A DNA stretch of 64,000 nucleotides, taken from NCBI RefSeq assembly GCF_000717745.1, contig NZ_JOBH01000004.1, positions 62,001-126,000 on the forward strand, in the 5' to 3' direction. Below are positions 53,372-61,787 of the stretch, in pieces. Position 1 is the first letter of the stretch. Each line of letters starts with the position of its first letter. The DNA comes from Streptomyces violens (GTDB lineage Bacteria; Actinomycetota; Actinomycetes; Streptomycetales; Streptomycetaceae). The notes below the pieces were generated by a model. It ran no database searches and had not been told where the DNA came from. It saw nothing but the letters and a program-made list of their open reading frames with translations. A program made the position numbers and the translations under genes.

Positions 53372-54351
53372 CCCGCGAAGCCGCCCCAGCCGTCTACACC
53401 ACAGCCCCGCACTCCCCCTGGCGGGAGATCCTCAAGCACCGCTGGTCCGGCCGGCGCGACCGGGCACTCGTCCTGGAGACCAGGGGCGGCGCGTACCGCG
53501 TGCTCGGATCCCGGCGACGGCAGGACAGAGTGGAGACGGTGCTGGCCTCTCTGTCGGCGACGCGGGAGCCGGTCGCGGGGGAGTCGGCTGCCGCGGTCAG
53601 GCGGCTCGGCGGGTATGAGCGCGCCTTCCACGTGCAGCTCACCGAGCGGTCGGACGTCCTCCCCGTAGGCCTTCCGACGTCCTACGGCGCGGAGCCGGTC
53701 GATGCCCATGTGCTGTGGTGGGTGCACGATCCTGCCGAGGTCGTACGCAGCCGCACGGCCAACGGCTGGAATGCCGTACGCAGAGACCTCGAGCGGCGAC
53801 TGCACCACCTGGAGGAGGCCCACGCCGCCCAGGGGCACAGCGTCGGGGCACCCGAGATGATGCACCACCTGGCTGCCCCGCATGCCTTGGAGGACAGCGG
53901 GATCACGTACCGGGTCACCGACGTCTGCGCCCGGGACAGGGGGGAGGAGTTCCTGTTCGGCCGCCAAGCGGACGGCGGCACGCCATACACCTGGTCGTCC
54001 GTCCGGAAGGAGGAGTACGACTTCTGCCTCCAGGCGGTACGCAGCGGACCGGTCTCCCTCGCCGCTCTCTGGCTGCTCACGCAGCCCGATCAGGTCAGCG
54101 ACGTACTGAACTGGGTCGCGGGAAACTCGAACCTCCTCCGGGAGGAGACCACCTGGCAGGACGAGATGGCCGGTCTGCTCGGCAAGCTCACCGAGGAGGA
54201 GCAGACGGAACTCTCCCGGCTGCTGCGGGACCGGCTCGCCGCGCTCGGCCGGCCGGTGCCCGGCCAGGGACCGCTCCGCGCGGACATCCCGCAGCCGCCT
54301 GCCGGACTCAACGGCCGGCCGAGCGAGATGCCCAAGGGCTGGCCGCTATGA
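53368..54351 (+). CDS. Unknown protein of the cyclase/NTPase operon
   Basis: A 327-residue soluble protein with no family I can name. Visible features are an N-terminal basic stretch (ILKHRWSGRRDRALVL), a central VDAHVLWWVHDPAEVVRSRTANGWNAVRRDLERRLHHLEEAHAAQ section whose strand-then-long-helix pattern is faintly like SPFH/band 7 proteins, and a C-terminal helical, charged segment (LLGKLTEEEQTELSRLLRDRL). GTG 53368 has GGGAGGA upstream and overlaps the NTPase stop (GTGA). The 3' end overlaps the membrane-protein gene (ATGA). Strict coupling on both sides marks it as a functional part of the system. Confidence 0.7.
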   Translation: MTREAAPAVYTTAPHSPWREILKHRWSGRRDRALVLETRGGAYRVLGSRRRQDRVETVLASLSATREPVAGESAAAVRRLGGYERAFHVQLTERSDVLPVGLPTSYGAEPVDAHVLWWVHDPAEVVRSRTANGWNAVRRDLERRLHHLEEAHAAQGHSVGAPEMMHHLAAPHALEDSGITYRVTDVCARDRGEEFLFGRQADGGTPYTWSSVRKEEYDFCLQAVRSGPVSLAALWLLTQPDQVSDVLNWVAGNSNLLREETTWQDEMAGLLGKLTEEEQTELSRLLRDRLAALGRPVPGQGPLRADIPQPPAGLNGRPSEMPKGWPL

Positions 54352-54932
54352 CGCCGAGGACGCATCTGCAGCTCCACAGAGTGCGACGCGATCACCGTCG
54401 CCGCTCCACGGAGACTCCCCCCGCGGTTACCGGCCCCGAGCCGGAGACGGTGGCGGCCATGGAGCGCTTCCTGGCCGCGAACGGTGTCGAGATCGCCCGC
54501 GCGGACACGAAGGCCGCTGTGCTGCTCGGCTTCCTGGGCGCCGTGCTGGGTGCGTTCCTCACGGTCACCCACAAAGCAGGCGACGGAGCGGTCACCCAGC
54601 TGGGGAGGAGCGAAGTCCTCTGGTGGAGTGCCGTCGTCACCTCGCTGCTGGCCATCGTCTGCTTCGTCTGCGCCATCGCTCCCCGGCGACGGGGCGGCAG
54701 GCGCCACAGTACGGCCGGCCCCGGTTACTTCGAGCACATCGCGTCGGACATGGACGGTGACCGGCTCAGCCACGCGTTCGCACGCGTGGCGCACGATCCG
54801 ACCCGCCCACTGCTGGCGTCCTTGCAGAAGACCAGTGAAATCATCCGCGCCAAGTACCGATGGATCGAGATGGGAACCGCGTTCCTGCTGGTCGCGCTTC
54901 CCCAGTTCGCTGCTGCCCTGCGGATGGGCTGA
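54348..54932 (+). CDS. PycTM-like (DUF5706) membrane effector
   Basis: A 194-residue protein with three hydrophobic segments (about 56-73, 91-110, 173-190). The region before and in TM1, IARADTKAAVLLGFLGAVLGAFL, and the later YFEHIASDMDG and LASLQKTSEIIRAKYRWIEMG follow the pattern of DUF5706/PycTM, the transmembrane effector of Pycsar anti-phage systems, which is thought to disrupt the membrane when a cyclic pyrimidine nucleotide accumulates. It is the last of four overlapping genes that begin with a class III cyclase. ATG 54348 overlaps the preceding stop by 4 nt. Confidence 0.75.
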   Translation: MTPRTHLQLHRVRRDHRRRSTETPPAVTGPEPETVAAMERFLAANGVEIARADTKAAVLLGFLGAVLGAFLTVTHKAGDGAVTQLGRSEVLWWSAVVTSLLAIVCFVCAIAPRRRGGRRHSTAGPGYFEHIASDMDGDRLSHAFARVAHDPTRPLLASLQKTSEIIRAKYRWIEMGTAFLLVALPQFAAALRMG

Positions 54933-54950
54933 CGGATGGAGGAGACAGGG

Positions 54951-55763
54951 ATGACAGCTCACGTCAACGGCATCGACGTGCGATACCGGGTGGCCGGGGA
55001 CGGGCCCGCCGTCGTGCTGGTGCACGGGCTGGGGGAGGACGGTGGGGCGTGGGAGCGGCAGCAGAGGGAGATGGCGGGGTGGCGGACGTACGCGTATGAC
55101 CTGCGGGGGCACGGTGGGAGTGGGAGAGGGAACGGCGAGGGGAGTCTCGACCAACTCCGGGAGGACTTGCTGGAGTTCCTGCGGCAGGTGTCAGGTCCCG
55201 CTGTGTGTGTTGGGTTTTCGTTGGGTGGTGCGGTCGTGTTGGCTGCTGCGGCGGTCGCGCCGGATCTCGTCACGGGGGCCGTGGTGTTCGGTACTTCCAC
55301 GGTGGTGGGGAAGGCCGCGGTGGAGTTCTATGAGGAGCGGATCCGGCTGGTGCGGAACGGTGACCGGCAGCGGCTGGCGGAGGTGATGCGGGCGGACACG
55401 GTGGCCGCGCTGCACCGCACGGACGTGGATGTCGACGCGGTGACCGCGCGGCGGATGGCGGCCGTCGGGGACGGGGCCGGGTATGCCAACGCGGCCGCCG
55501 CGATGGCCGGGCTGCGGGAGCGCCCGCTGACCCCGGCGCTTGCCGACATCACGTGTCCTGTTGTGGTCGTCGGGGCCGCGGAAGACGCCTTCTGTCCGCG
55601 CAAGGCTGCCGAGATCATGCTCGATGGGCTGCGGGGTGCGGCGTGCGAGGTGCGGTACGAGGAGATTCCGGGGGCGGGGCATTTGATGAATGTCGAGCGG
55701 CCGGGGGAGGTCACGGATCGGCTGGTGGCGGCGCTGGAGTCGATGGGGAGCGGAACCGGGTGA
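54951..55763 (+). CDS. Alpha/beta-fold hydrolase
   Basis: A 270-residue cytoplasmic serine hydrolase: VLVHGLGEDGGAW (oxyanion), DLRGHGGSG, nucleophile in VGFSLGGAV, acid in GAAEDAFCP, and His in GAGHLMNVERP. The substrate is unknown; this is the haloperoxidase/epoxide hydrolase-like general group. ATG 54951 has GGAGGA 8 nt upstream. It starts 18 nt after the PycTM-like gene, so it could be transcribed with the conflict operon, but its codon usage and function look like housekeeping metabolism. Confidence 0.87.
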   Translation: MTAHVNGIDVRYRVAGDGPAVVLVHGLGEDGGAWERQQREMAGWRTYAYDLRGHGGSGRGNGEGSLDQLREDLLEFLRQVSGPAVCVGFSLGGAVVLAAAAVAPDLVTGAVVFGTSTVVGKAAVEFYEERIRLVRNGDRQRLAEVMRADTVAALHRTDVDVDAVTARRMAAVGDGAGYANAAAAMAGLRERPLTPALADITCPVVVVGAAEDAFCPRKAAEIMLDGLRGAACEVRYEEIPGAGHLMNVERPGEVTDRLVAALESMGSGTG

Positions 55764-55794
55764 CGGCCGCGCACCGGCCCCGCGTGACGAACGC

Positions 55795-55836
55795 GCACCG
55801 GCCCCGGGTGCCGGTGACGGCGCCCGGGGCCGGTGC
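55795..55836. terminator. Strong bidirectional terminator
   Basis: An 18-bp stem (55795-55812 with 55819-55836, one G-T pair) and a 6-nt loop GGTGAC lie between the convergent hydrolase and VOC genes. This is the strongest hairpin noted in the window. Confidence 0.85.
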
Positions 55837-55863
55837 AAGGGAACACGACAGCCGTGTGATCTG

Positions 55864-55890
55864 CGAGATCTACGAGATCTACGAGATCTT
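55864..55890. repeat. Three 9-bp repeats across the VOC stop codon
   Basis: CGAGATCTA, CGAGATCTA and CGAGATCTT at 55864-55890 encode the final Ile-Ser and stop of the VOC gene and then repeat the same in-frame stop downstream. Confidence 0.6.
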
Positions 55891-56667
55891 CGGCATGTCC
55901 CCCTTCGTCGTCCCCATGTCGATCACCGAGAAGCCCGCGCCCTGCTGGTCCGAGACGGCGGCGAAGCGGCCGAAGGGGCTGTCGTGCGGACCGAAGTGGA
56001 CCTGGCCGCCAAGCTTGGTGATCTTGGCGATGGCCGCGTCGCAGTCGTCCACGGCGAAGTACGGGTTGATGTGCGAGGGCAGCCCGGCGGGGAAATCCTC
56101 GGTCATCTTCATCCGGCCGAGGGTGGTGTCCTCGCCGAGCTGGTAGAGCTTGAAGTCGACGGCCTCGTCCTGCATCTTCTTCGTGTCGTACGAGAAGAGC
56201 GCGGGGAAGAACGCGTCCGCCTGCTCGGCCTCGCGGGTGGTGATCTCGGCCCAGCAGTACGAGCCGGGCTCGCCCTGCTTCTCGAAGCCCTGGTGGGTGC
56301 CGGGCTGCCAGAGGGCGAAGGTGACGCCGGCGGGGTCGGTGGCGACCGTCATGTGCCCGAAGTCGGCGACGGCCATGGGGTCGATGACGATCCGGCCGCC
56401 GAGGTCACGGATCTTGTTCGTGGCGGCCTGGAGGTCGGCCGAGGCGAAGTACAGGCACCAGGCGGTGGGCCAGTCCTGGCCGGGCATCTTGGGCGCGAGG
56501 CCCGCGACCGCCTTGCCGTCGGAGAACGCCTGGGTGTAGTTGCCGTGCTCCGCCGAGCTCTCGCCGAAGGTCCAGCCCAGCACTTCGCCGTAGAAGGTCT
56601 TCGCTGCCTCCAGGTCGGGGAACGAAGCGTCGATCCAGATGGGTGTGCCCTCAGGTTTAACGGCCAT
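55879..56667 (-). CDS. Two-domain VOC (glyoxalase/bleomycin resistance fold) protein
   Basis: A 262-residue cytoplasmic protein with two tandem VOC domains. The first begins TPIWIDASFPDLEAAKTFYGEVLGW and ends PAGVTFALWQPG; the second begins CWAEITTREAEQADAFFPALFSY and ends QQGAGFSVIDMG. Each has the beta-alpha-beta-beta-beta pattern. The family includes glyoxalases, dioxygenases and binding proteins; members like this in Streptomyces are annotated hydroxylases, but the reaction is unproven. ATG 56667 has GGAGGA 9 nt upstream. The stop codon lies inside a small 9-bp repeat. Confidence 0.87.
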   Translation of the reverse strand: MAVKPEGTPIWIDASFPDLEAAKTFYGEVLGWTFGESSAEHGNYTQAFSDGKAVAGLAPKMPGQDWPTAWCLYFASADLQAATNKIRDLGGRIVIDPMAVADFGHMTVATDPAGVTFALWQPGTHQGFEKQGEPGSYCWAEITTREAEQADAFFPALFSYDTKKMQDEAVDFKLYQLGEDTTLGRMKMTEDFPAGLPSHINPYFAVDDCDAAIAKITKLGGQVHFGPHDSPFGRFAAVSDQQGAGFSVIDMGTTKGDMPKIS

Positions 56668-56846
56668 GGCCTGCCTTCCTCCGTTTTCCGTCATGAGGTG
56701 CCTCTGTGTGCCTCTGGGGAGGTCTTGTCCGGCTTGCCACGGTATCCAGTGATCTTGGGTCCGTCCGGAGAAATATTCGAACGTATGGTCAATTCTCGAA
56801 TTCACTCAGGCGGATCACTCGGGAGGATCACCCAGGAGGGTGCGTC

Positions 56847-57704
56847 CTAGCCCAGTTCCAGGCTCGTCACTCCGAAGATGTTCGCCGTGGCCACGGGGCG
56901 AGTGGGGCCGGTGTACATACGGGCGGTGGCGAAGGACGGGGTGAGGCCGAGGGAGGTGGCCAGTGCGGTGGCCTCCGGGTTGGCCTCGGGAACGTCGATC
57001 GCGAAGGGGGCGCCGTCCAGGTCGGCGGTGAGCCCGTCGAGCAGGGCCCGGGCGTCGTCGGCGGTGTCGGCGTAGAGCGGGCCGACGCGGTGTGCGTCGC
57101 GGCCGGGGCGGATCACGCCGTAGCCGGTCACTCGCCCGTCGACGACGCGGGTGAGCGCGCGATGGCCCTCGGCGGTGAGCCAGTTGCGCAGGAAGTGCGG
57201 ACGGTCGGCGGGGTAGCGGGCGCTGTCGTACGCGATGACCGCGTCCAGTCCGGCGGCCTCGGCCGGGACGACGTGCGCGGGGGCCGGGTGGCCGGTCGGT
57301 CCGGAGCCGCCGTACCGGCTGGTGCGGTAGGCGAGTTCGAAGCCGGAGCGGCGGTAGTTGTCCTGCTGGGCCGGTACGCCGTCCAGGCCGACGGTGCGTT
57401 CGCCGGCGTGCGCGAGCGCGGTCTTCCAGGTGGTGAGGCCGTGGCCGCGGCCACGCTGGTCAGGGCGGACCAGGTAGAAGCCCAGGAAGGCGTAGTCCGG
57501 GCTGTAGTTGACGACCGAGATGGCGGAGACCGGTTCGCCGTCGATGCGGCCGAGGAAGAAGCCGTTGGGGTCCTGGGTGAAGAAGCAGGCGGCGTCGGCA
57601 AGTCCCGGGTTCCAGCCCTCGGCCGCTGCCCACTCGCTCACGAGCTTCCAGTCCTCCGGCGTGGCTCGCGTGACGATGAGCTGATCAGGGGCCTGACGGG
57701 GCAT
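56847..57704 (-). CDS. GNAT acetyltransferase with a C-terminal second domain
   Basis: A 285-residue protein. The first GNAT domain has FLGFYLVRPDQRGRGHGLTTWKTAL (acetyl-CoA pyrophosphate-binding RGRGHG loop) followed by GLDGVPAQQDNYRRSGFELAYRTSRYGG. The second half (about 150-285) matches the C-terminal module common in this actinobacterial subfamily (RVVDGRVTGYGVIRPGRDAHRVGPLYAD). Acceptor unknown. ATG 57704 has GAAAGGA 8 nt upstream; the frame extends further but without homology. Confidence 0.87.
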   Translation of the reverse strand: MPRQAPDQLIVTRATPEDWKLVSEWAAAEGWNPGLADAACFFTQDPNGFFLGRIDGEPVSAISVVNYSPDYAFLGFYLVRPDQRGRGHGLTTWKTALAHAGERTVGLDGVPAQQDNYRRSGFELAYRTSRYGGSGPTGHPAPAHVVPAEAAGLDAVIAYDSARYPADRPHFLRNWLTAEGHRALTRVVDGRVTGYGVIRPGRDAHRVGPLYADTADDARALLDGLTADLDGAPFAIDVPEANPEATALATSLGLTPSFATARMYTGPTRPVATANIFGVTSLELG

Positions 57705-58082
57705 TGCGCATGTCCTTTCCGGCGGAGAACGGGCCGCGTGGCGGCCCACGGTGCGGGCCATCCTTCCCGATCCGTACGCCCGTATCCAGCGAGGGAGGTG
57801 GCCGTCGCCCTGCGCGAAAGAAGGGTCAAGTAGGGGAACGAGTAAGGAAAAGAAAGGGAAAGAGGGGGTCAAGTGCCTGGATTGGAGGGATTGCGATGTG
57901 CGGCGGGGCGGGGGTGAGCGCTAGCATGGGAATTGGTTGTCTGGGGCAACCAAATTCCCGGGGCGGGGGACGCTTGTGCCGGGTGCGGCGCCCTGCGCCG
58001 GACCGGCCCTGGGCACCCACCGACCGATGGAGTACCACCACCGGGGCGCGGGGACGAGCGCGCCGGTGTCAGGAGGACATTC
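57705..58082. other. Divergent intergenic region
   Basis: 378 nt between the GNAT gene (minus) and the acyl-CoA ligase gene (plus). Purine-rich runs occupy 57830-57875. The notable element is the interrupted palindrome at 57928-57959. A TAGCAT at 57922-57927 could be a -10 box for the ligase gene. No small gene was seen. Confidence 0.45.
57928..57959. promoter_or_regulatory. Interrupted 32-bp palindrome upstream of the acyl-CoA ligase
   Basis: GGGAATTGGTTG (57928-57939) and CAACCAAATTCCC (57947-57959) are inverted copies differing by one inserted base, with a 7-nt spacer. The element directly follows a TAGCAT -10-like hexamer, where a repressor could block transcription start. Confidence 0.6.
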
Positions 58083-59720
58083 ATGCCTGCCGAGGCAGCC
58101 GCATCCCAGACCACCCCCACAACCCCCCACGAGAACGAGGGAAGTTCGAGCGACAGGCCCCTTCCCCCCACCGAAGACGCCGTGCCGGACACCGAATTCC
58201 GCACCTACGTCGAGGACATCCTCGACGCGCTGGCGGCCGACCCGGACCGTGAGCTCCTGGTGTACGGCGACCAGCGGCTGACTGCCGGTCAGTTCCACGA
58301 CCTGGTGCACCGCACCGCGCACGCCATGGCCGCGCAGGGCATCGAGCGCGGTACCACCGTCACACTGCTCAGTGGCAACCTCCCCGAGGCCATCGCGGCC
58401 CGCTACGCCGCCAACCTGGCCGGCTGCCGGGTCAACCACCTCTACAACAAGCTCTCCGCCGATGTGCAGGCCAACATCGTGCGCGACGTCGAGACCCGCG
58501 CGCTGATCGTCGACCCGCGGCTGGCCGACCGCGCCGCCGAGCTGATCGAGCGCGCGCCCGTGCCGACCGTGCTCACCCTCGGCGAGGCCAAGCGCGAGAT
58601 AGGCCGGGACGTGCTGGCGCTCGGCGCCGAGCAGCCCGCCGAGCCGTTCGCGACCCGGGCGCTGCCGGACGACATCTGCACCATCCGGCACACCGGCGGC
58701 ACCACCGGCCACCCCAAGGGCATCGTCACCACCTTCGAGCAGTTCAACCGCATGCGCCGGATGATGCACGACGCGCAGGAGCCGGAGCACGCGCCGAAGC
58801 AGCTCGTGTGCACCACCATCGCGCACGCCGCCGGAATGCTGGCCGATGTCATGTTCCTCAGCGGCGGAACGGTCGTGCTGCACGACGACTTCGACCCGGC
58901 CGAGGCGCTCGCCACCATCGAGCGGGAGGGCATCACGCACCTCTTCCTGCTCCCGCCGCTGGTCTACCGGCTGATGGACCACCCGGACTCCGAGCGCCGC
59001 GACCTGTCCAGCCTGCGCGCCCTGACCTACGGCGGCTGCCAGTCCTCGCCCGCGCGCATCGCGGACGCGGTCCGCCGCTTCGGCAAGGTGCTCGTGCAGT
59101 TCTACGGGCAGAACGAGGCCGGCGGCATCAGCGTGCTGCCCGCCGAGGAGCACGACCCGGACAACCCGGAGCGGCTCCGCTCGGCCGGCAAGATCCTGCC
59201 CGGCGTCGAGGTGGCCATCCGCGACACCGACGGCAACGACCTGCCCGCCGGCGAGCTGGGCGAGATCTGCGTCCGCTCCGCCGGCACGATGACCGGGTAC
59301 TGGAAGCAGCCCGAGCTGACCGCCGAGGTGCTGCGGGACGGCTGGCTGCACACCGGTGACGTGGGCTTCGTCGACGAGGAGAACTACATCACCGTCGTCG
59401 ACCGGATCAAGGACATGATCGTGGTCGTCGGCGGCCATGTGTACACCACCGAGCTGGAGGACCTGCTCAACTCGCACCCGAAGGTGCTGCAGAGCGCGGT
59501 CTTCGGCGTGCGGGACGCGGACAACATGGAGCAGGTGCACGCCGCTGTCGTCGCCGCGCCGGACAGTGGCCTGGAGGCCGAGGAGCTGCGCGCGTCGGTA
59601 CGCGAGGCGCGCGGCGCGATGTACGAGCCGGCCGCGATCACCTTCGTCGACGCGCTGCCGCTGACGGACGCGGGCAAGCCGGACAAGAAGCTGCTGCGGC
59701 AGCAGGCGGAGGCCGCCTAG
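58083..59720 (+). CDS. Acyl-CoA ligase / AMP-binding enzyme
   Basis: A 545-residue member of the ANL superfamily. TIRHTGGTTGHPKG is the P-loop (A3), QFYGQNEAGG the A5 motif, and WLHTGDVGFVD A7, followed by VVDRIKDMIVVVGGHVYTTELED (A8 hinge) and the catalytic lysine in DAGKPDKKLLR. It adenylates a carboxylic acid and transfers it to CoA. ATG 58083 has TCAGGAGGA at ideal spacing; the first 30 residues are a variable, Thr/Pro-rich extension. The substrate is unknown. It converges on lutC. Confidence 0.9.
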   Translation: MPAEAAASQTTPTTPHENEGSSSDRPLPPTEDAVPDTEFRTYVEDILDALAADPDRELLVYGDQRLTAGQFHDLVHRTAHAMAAQGIERGTTVTLLSGNLPEAIAARYAANLAGCRVNHLYNKLSADVQANIVRDVETRALIVDPRLADRAAELIERAPVPTVLTLGEAKREIGRDVLALGAEQPAEPFATRALPDDICTIRHTGGTTGHPKGIVTTFEQFNRMRRMMHDAQEPEHAPKQLVCTTIAHAAGMLADVMFLSGGTVVLHDDFDPAEALATIEREGITHLFLLPPLVYRLMDHPDSERRDLSSLRALTYGGCQSSPARIADAVRRFGKVLVQFYGQNEAGGISVLPAEEHDPDNPERLRSAGKILPGVEVAIRDTDGNDLPAGELGEICVRSAGTMTGYWKQPELTAEVLRDGWLHTGDVGFVDEENYITVVDRIKDMIVVVGGHVYTTELEDLLNSHPKVLQSAVFGVRDADNMEQVHAAVVAAPDSGLEAEELRASVREARGAMYEPAAITFVDALPLTDAGKPDKKLLRQQAEAA

Positions 59721-59724
59721 GGGA

Positions 59725-59760
59725 CCGCGCGGGCGGGTGCCGAGGCGTCCGCCCGCGCGG
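59725..59760. terminator. Bidirectional terminator between acyl-CoA ligase and lutC
   Basis: A perfect 12-bp stem, CCGCGCGGGCGG (59725-59736) with CCGCCCGCGCGG (59749-59760), and a 12-nt loop occupy almost the whole gap between two convergent stops. Confidence 0.8.
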
Positions 59761-59763
59761 CTC

Positions 59764-60264
59764 TCACGCGTCCGGGTACACCGCCACCCGCACCGCGCGC
59801 GGCCCGTGCATTCCCTGGATCATCGCCGACTCGATGTCACCGGACCGGCTCGGCCCGGTGACCAGCTGCATGCCGGACGGCATCGGGTCGAGGCGGCCGA
59901 GCGCCGCGATCAGCTCGGCGTAGTCCGCGTACAGCCGCGAGAGCGGCACGACCGCGAGGTGGGTGCCGGGCAGGACGGCCGTGCCGCGCGGGCGGCCGGG
60001 CGCGGGGCCGAGCGCGAGGGTCCCGGTGTCCGCCGCCGCGCCGAGCACGCCGGTGATGCCGACCTCGGCGTCCCACGGGTCGGCGGGCCGCGCCCCGGCC
60101 ACCTCCAGGCCCTTCAGGTCCGGGTGATCGTCGACGAGTACGGGGCGGTCGCCCGACCAGTGCCGGATCAGCGACAGCGCCTCGTCGTGCGAGGCGGCGA
60201 GCTCGGCCAGGCCGCCCGCCGCGGCCAGCCGGTCCCGGAAGAGCTCCGCCAACTCCCGCTTCAT
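59764..60264 (-). CDS. lutC: Lactate utilization protein C (LUD domain)
   Basis: A 166-residue cytoplasmic LUD-domain protein. The typical features are a VLVDDHPDL strand, VGITGVLGAAADTGTLAL (the conserved A-x-TGT loop) and HLAVVPLSRLYADYAELIAALG. It is the third subunit of the LutABC L-lactate oxidase complex. Its ATG overlaps the lutB stop (ATGA). At 166 residues it is somewhat shorter than Bacillus LutC. Confidence 0.92.
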   Translation of the reverse strand: MKRELAELFRDRLAAAGGLAELAASHDEALSLIRHWSGDRPVLVDDHPDLKGLEVAGARPADPWDAEVGITGVLGAAADTGTLALGPAPGRPRGTAVLPGTHLAVVPLSRLYADYAELIAALGRLDPMPSGMQLVTGPSRSGDIESAMIQGMHGPRAVRVAVYPDA

Positions 60265-61787
60265 GCCTGCCTCCTGTCGCGGGCGCGGTTCTCTTTCCGG
60301 TCCCGGGTCTCTTCCCGACGCCGGAACCATCTGCGGAAGGCGCCAGCCTCCCGCAACGGCGGCAGTGTGCGGCCACCGGCCCACCCGCGGCCCGGCCCCG
60401 GCAGCCGGGCCAGCAAGCGCTCGGGGAGCAGCCGGCCCGCCAGCCGGGCCGCCGCCAGCGTGACGCGGAAGCCGGTCTCCGTACGCCACACAAGTGACCA
60501 GGCGCGCCAGCCGGCGCGGGCCGTCCGGGCATCGGGCCGCGCGCGTTCGTGCTCGGCGCGCAGGTTCACCAGCAGGTCGGGGATCGGGATCTTGACGGGG
60601 CAGGCGTCGAAGCAGGCACCGCAGAGCGAGGAGAGGAAGGGCAGGTCGGAGTCCTGGTTCGGCCGCTCGCCGAGCAGCGGGCCGAGGACGGCGCCGATCG
60701 GGCCGCCGTACACCGCGCTGTACGGGTGTCCGCCGCCCACCGTCCGGTACACCGGGCAGGCGATCTGGCAGTTGCCGCAGCGGATACACGCGAGGACTTC
60801 TTCCTGCGGTGTGCCGAGCGCCTTCGTACGGCCGTTGTCGAGGATGACCAGATGCAGCTGCTCCGGGCCGTCGGTCTCGCCCTCCCGGCGCGGCCCGTTG
60901 ACGAGCGTCTGGTAGACGGAGACGCGCTGTTTGGTGGCGGCGTCGCAGAGCAGCGGGACGAGGACGCCGAGGTCGGCGAAGCGCGGGATCACCTTCTCCA
61001 CGGTCATCACGGCGACGTGGATGCGCGGCTGGGAGGTCACCATGTCGGCGTTGCCCTCGTTGGTGACGATCGCGAGGGTGCCGGTGTCGGCGGCCGCGAA
61101 GTTGACGCCGCTGATGCCCATGCCGGCGGCCTTGAAGTCGGCGCGCAGCCGGGTACGCGCGAACGCCGCCAGGTCGTCCGGCTCTCCTGACACCACGTCA
61201 CCGGCGAGCTGTCCGAAGAGGTCCGCCACGTCCTGCCGGGACTTGTGCAGCGCGGGCCCGACGATATGGCTGGGCCGCTCGTCGGCCAGTTGCACGATGT
61301 ACTCGCCCAGGTCCGTCTCGACCACTTCGATGCCGTGCGCGGTGAGATGGGAGTTGAGGTGGATCTCCTCGGTGGCCATCGACTTGGACTTCACCACGAG
61401 GCGTACGCCGTTCTCGCGGGCGATCCGCTCGATGGCGGCACGCGCGTCGGCGGGGGTGGCGGCCCGGTGCACCACGCCGCCGTTGCGTTCGACGTTCCCG
61501 GTCAGCTGCCGGAGGTACTTCTCCAGGTCGGGCAGGGTCTCGCGGCGGATGGCCGCACCGCGTTCGCGCAGCTCGGCCACCTCGGGGGACCAGGTGCCGA
61601 CGTGCCGTTGCTCGTTCAGGGCGGCGAGGCGGTCGTGGGTGGGGCGGGCGGTGGGGACGGTCAGCGCGTCGCGGGTGATGAGGGGGAGTGGGCGGCGGTG
61701 CGGCGGGATGTCGCCGGCCGCCCACTCGGGGCGGTCGGGGCGGATGCGCTCGCGGCCTGCGAGCGCCGAGGAGTGCTGCTCGGTCAT
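60261..61787 (-). CDS. lutB: Lactate utilization iron-sulfur protein B
   Basis: A 508-residue protein with an N-terminal LUD domain (VVKSKSMATEEIHLN, GVNFAAADTGTLAIVTNEGN) and a C-terminal ferredoxin module with two 4Fe-4S sites: CIRCGNCQIACP (C334, C337, C340, C344) and LCGACFDACPVKIP (C389, C392, C396). LutB transfers electrons in the oxidation of L-lactate to pyruvate. It is coupled to lutA upstream and lutC downstream by ATGA overlaps. The last 90 residues are an Arg-rich extension found in actinobacterial forms. Confidence 0.94.
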   Translation of the reverse strand: MTEQHSSALAGRERIRPDRPEWAAGDIPPHRRPLPLITRDALTVPTARPTHDRLAALNEQRHVGTWSPEVAELRERGAAIRRETLPDLEKYLRQLTGNVERNGGVVHRAATPADARAAIERIARENGVRLVVKSKSMATEEIHLNSHLTAHGIEVVETDLGEYIVQLADERPSHIVGPALHKSRQDVADLFGQLAGDVVSGEPDDLAAFARTRLRADFKAAGMGISGVNFAAADTGTLAIVTNEGNADMVTSQPRIHVAVMTVEKVIPRFADLGVLVPLLCDAATKQRVSVYQTLVNGPRREGETDGPEQLHLVILDNGRTKALGTPQEEVLACIRCGNCQIACPVYRTVGGGHPYSAVYGGPIGAVLGPLLGERPNQDSDLPFLSSLCGACFDACPVKIPIPDLLVNLRAEHERARPDARTARAGWRAWSLVWRTETGFRVTLAAARLAGRLLPERLLARLPGPGRGWAGGRTLPPLREAGAFRRWFRRREETRDRKENRARDRRQA

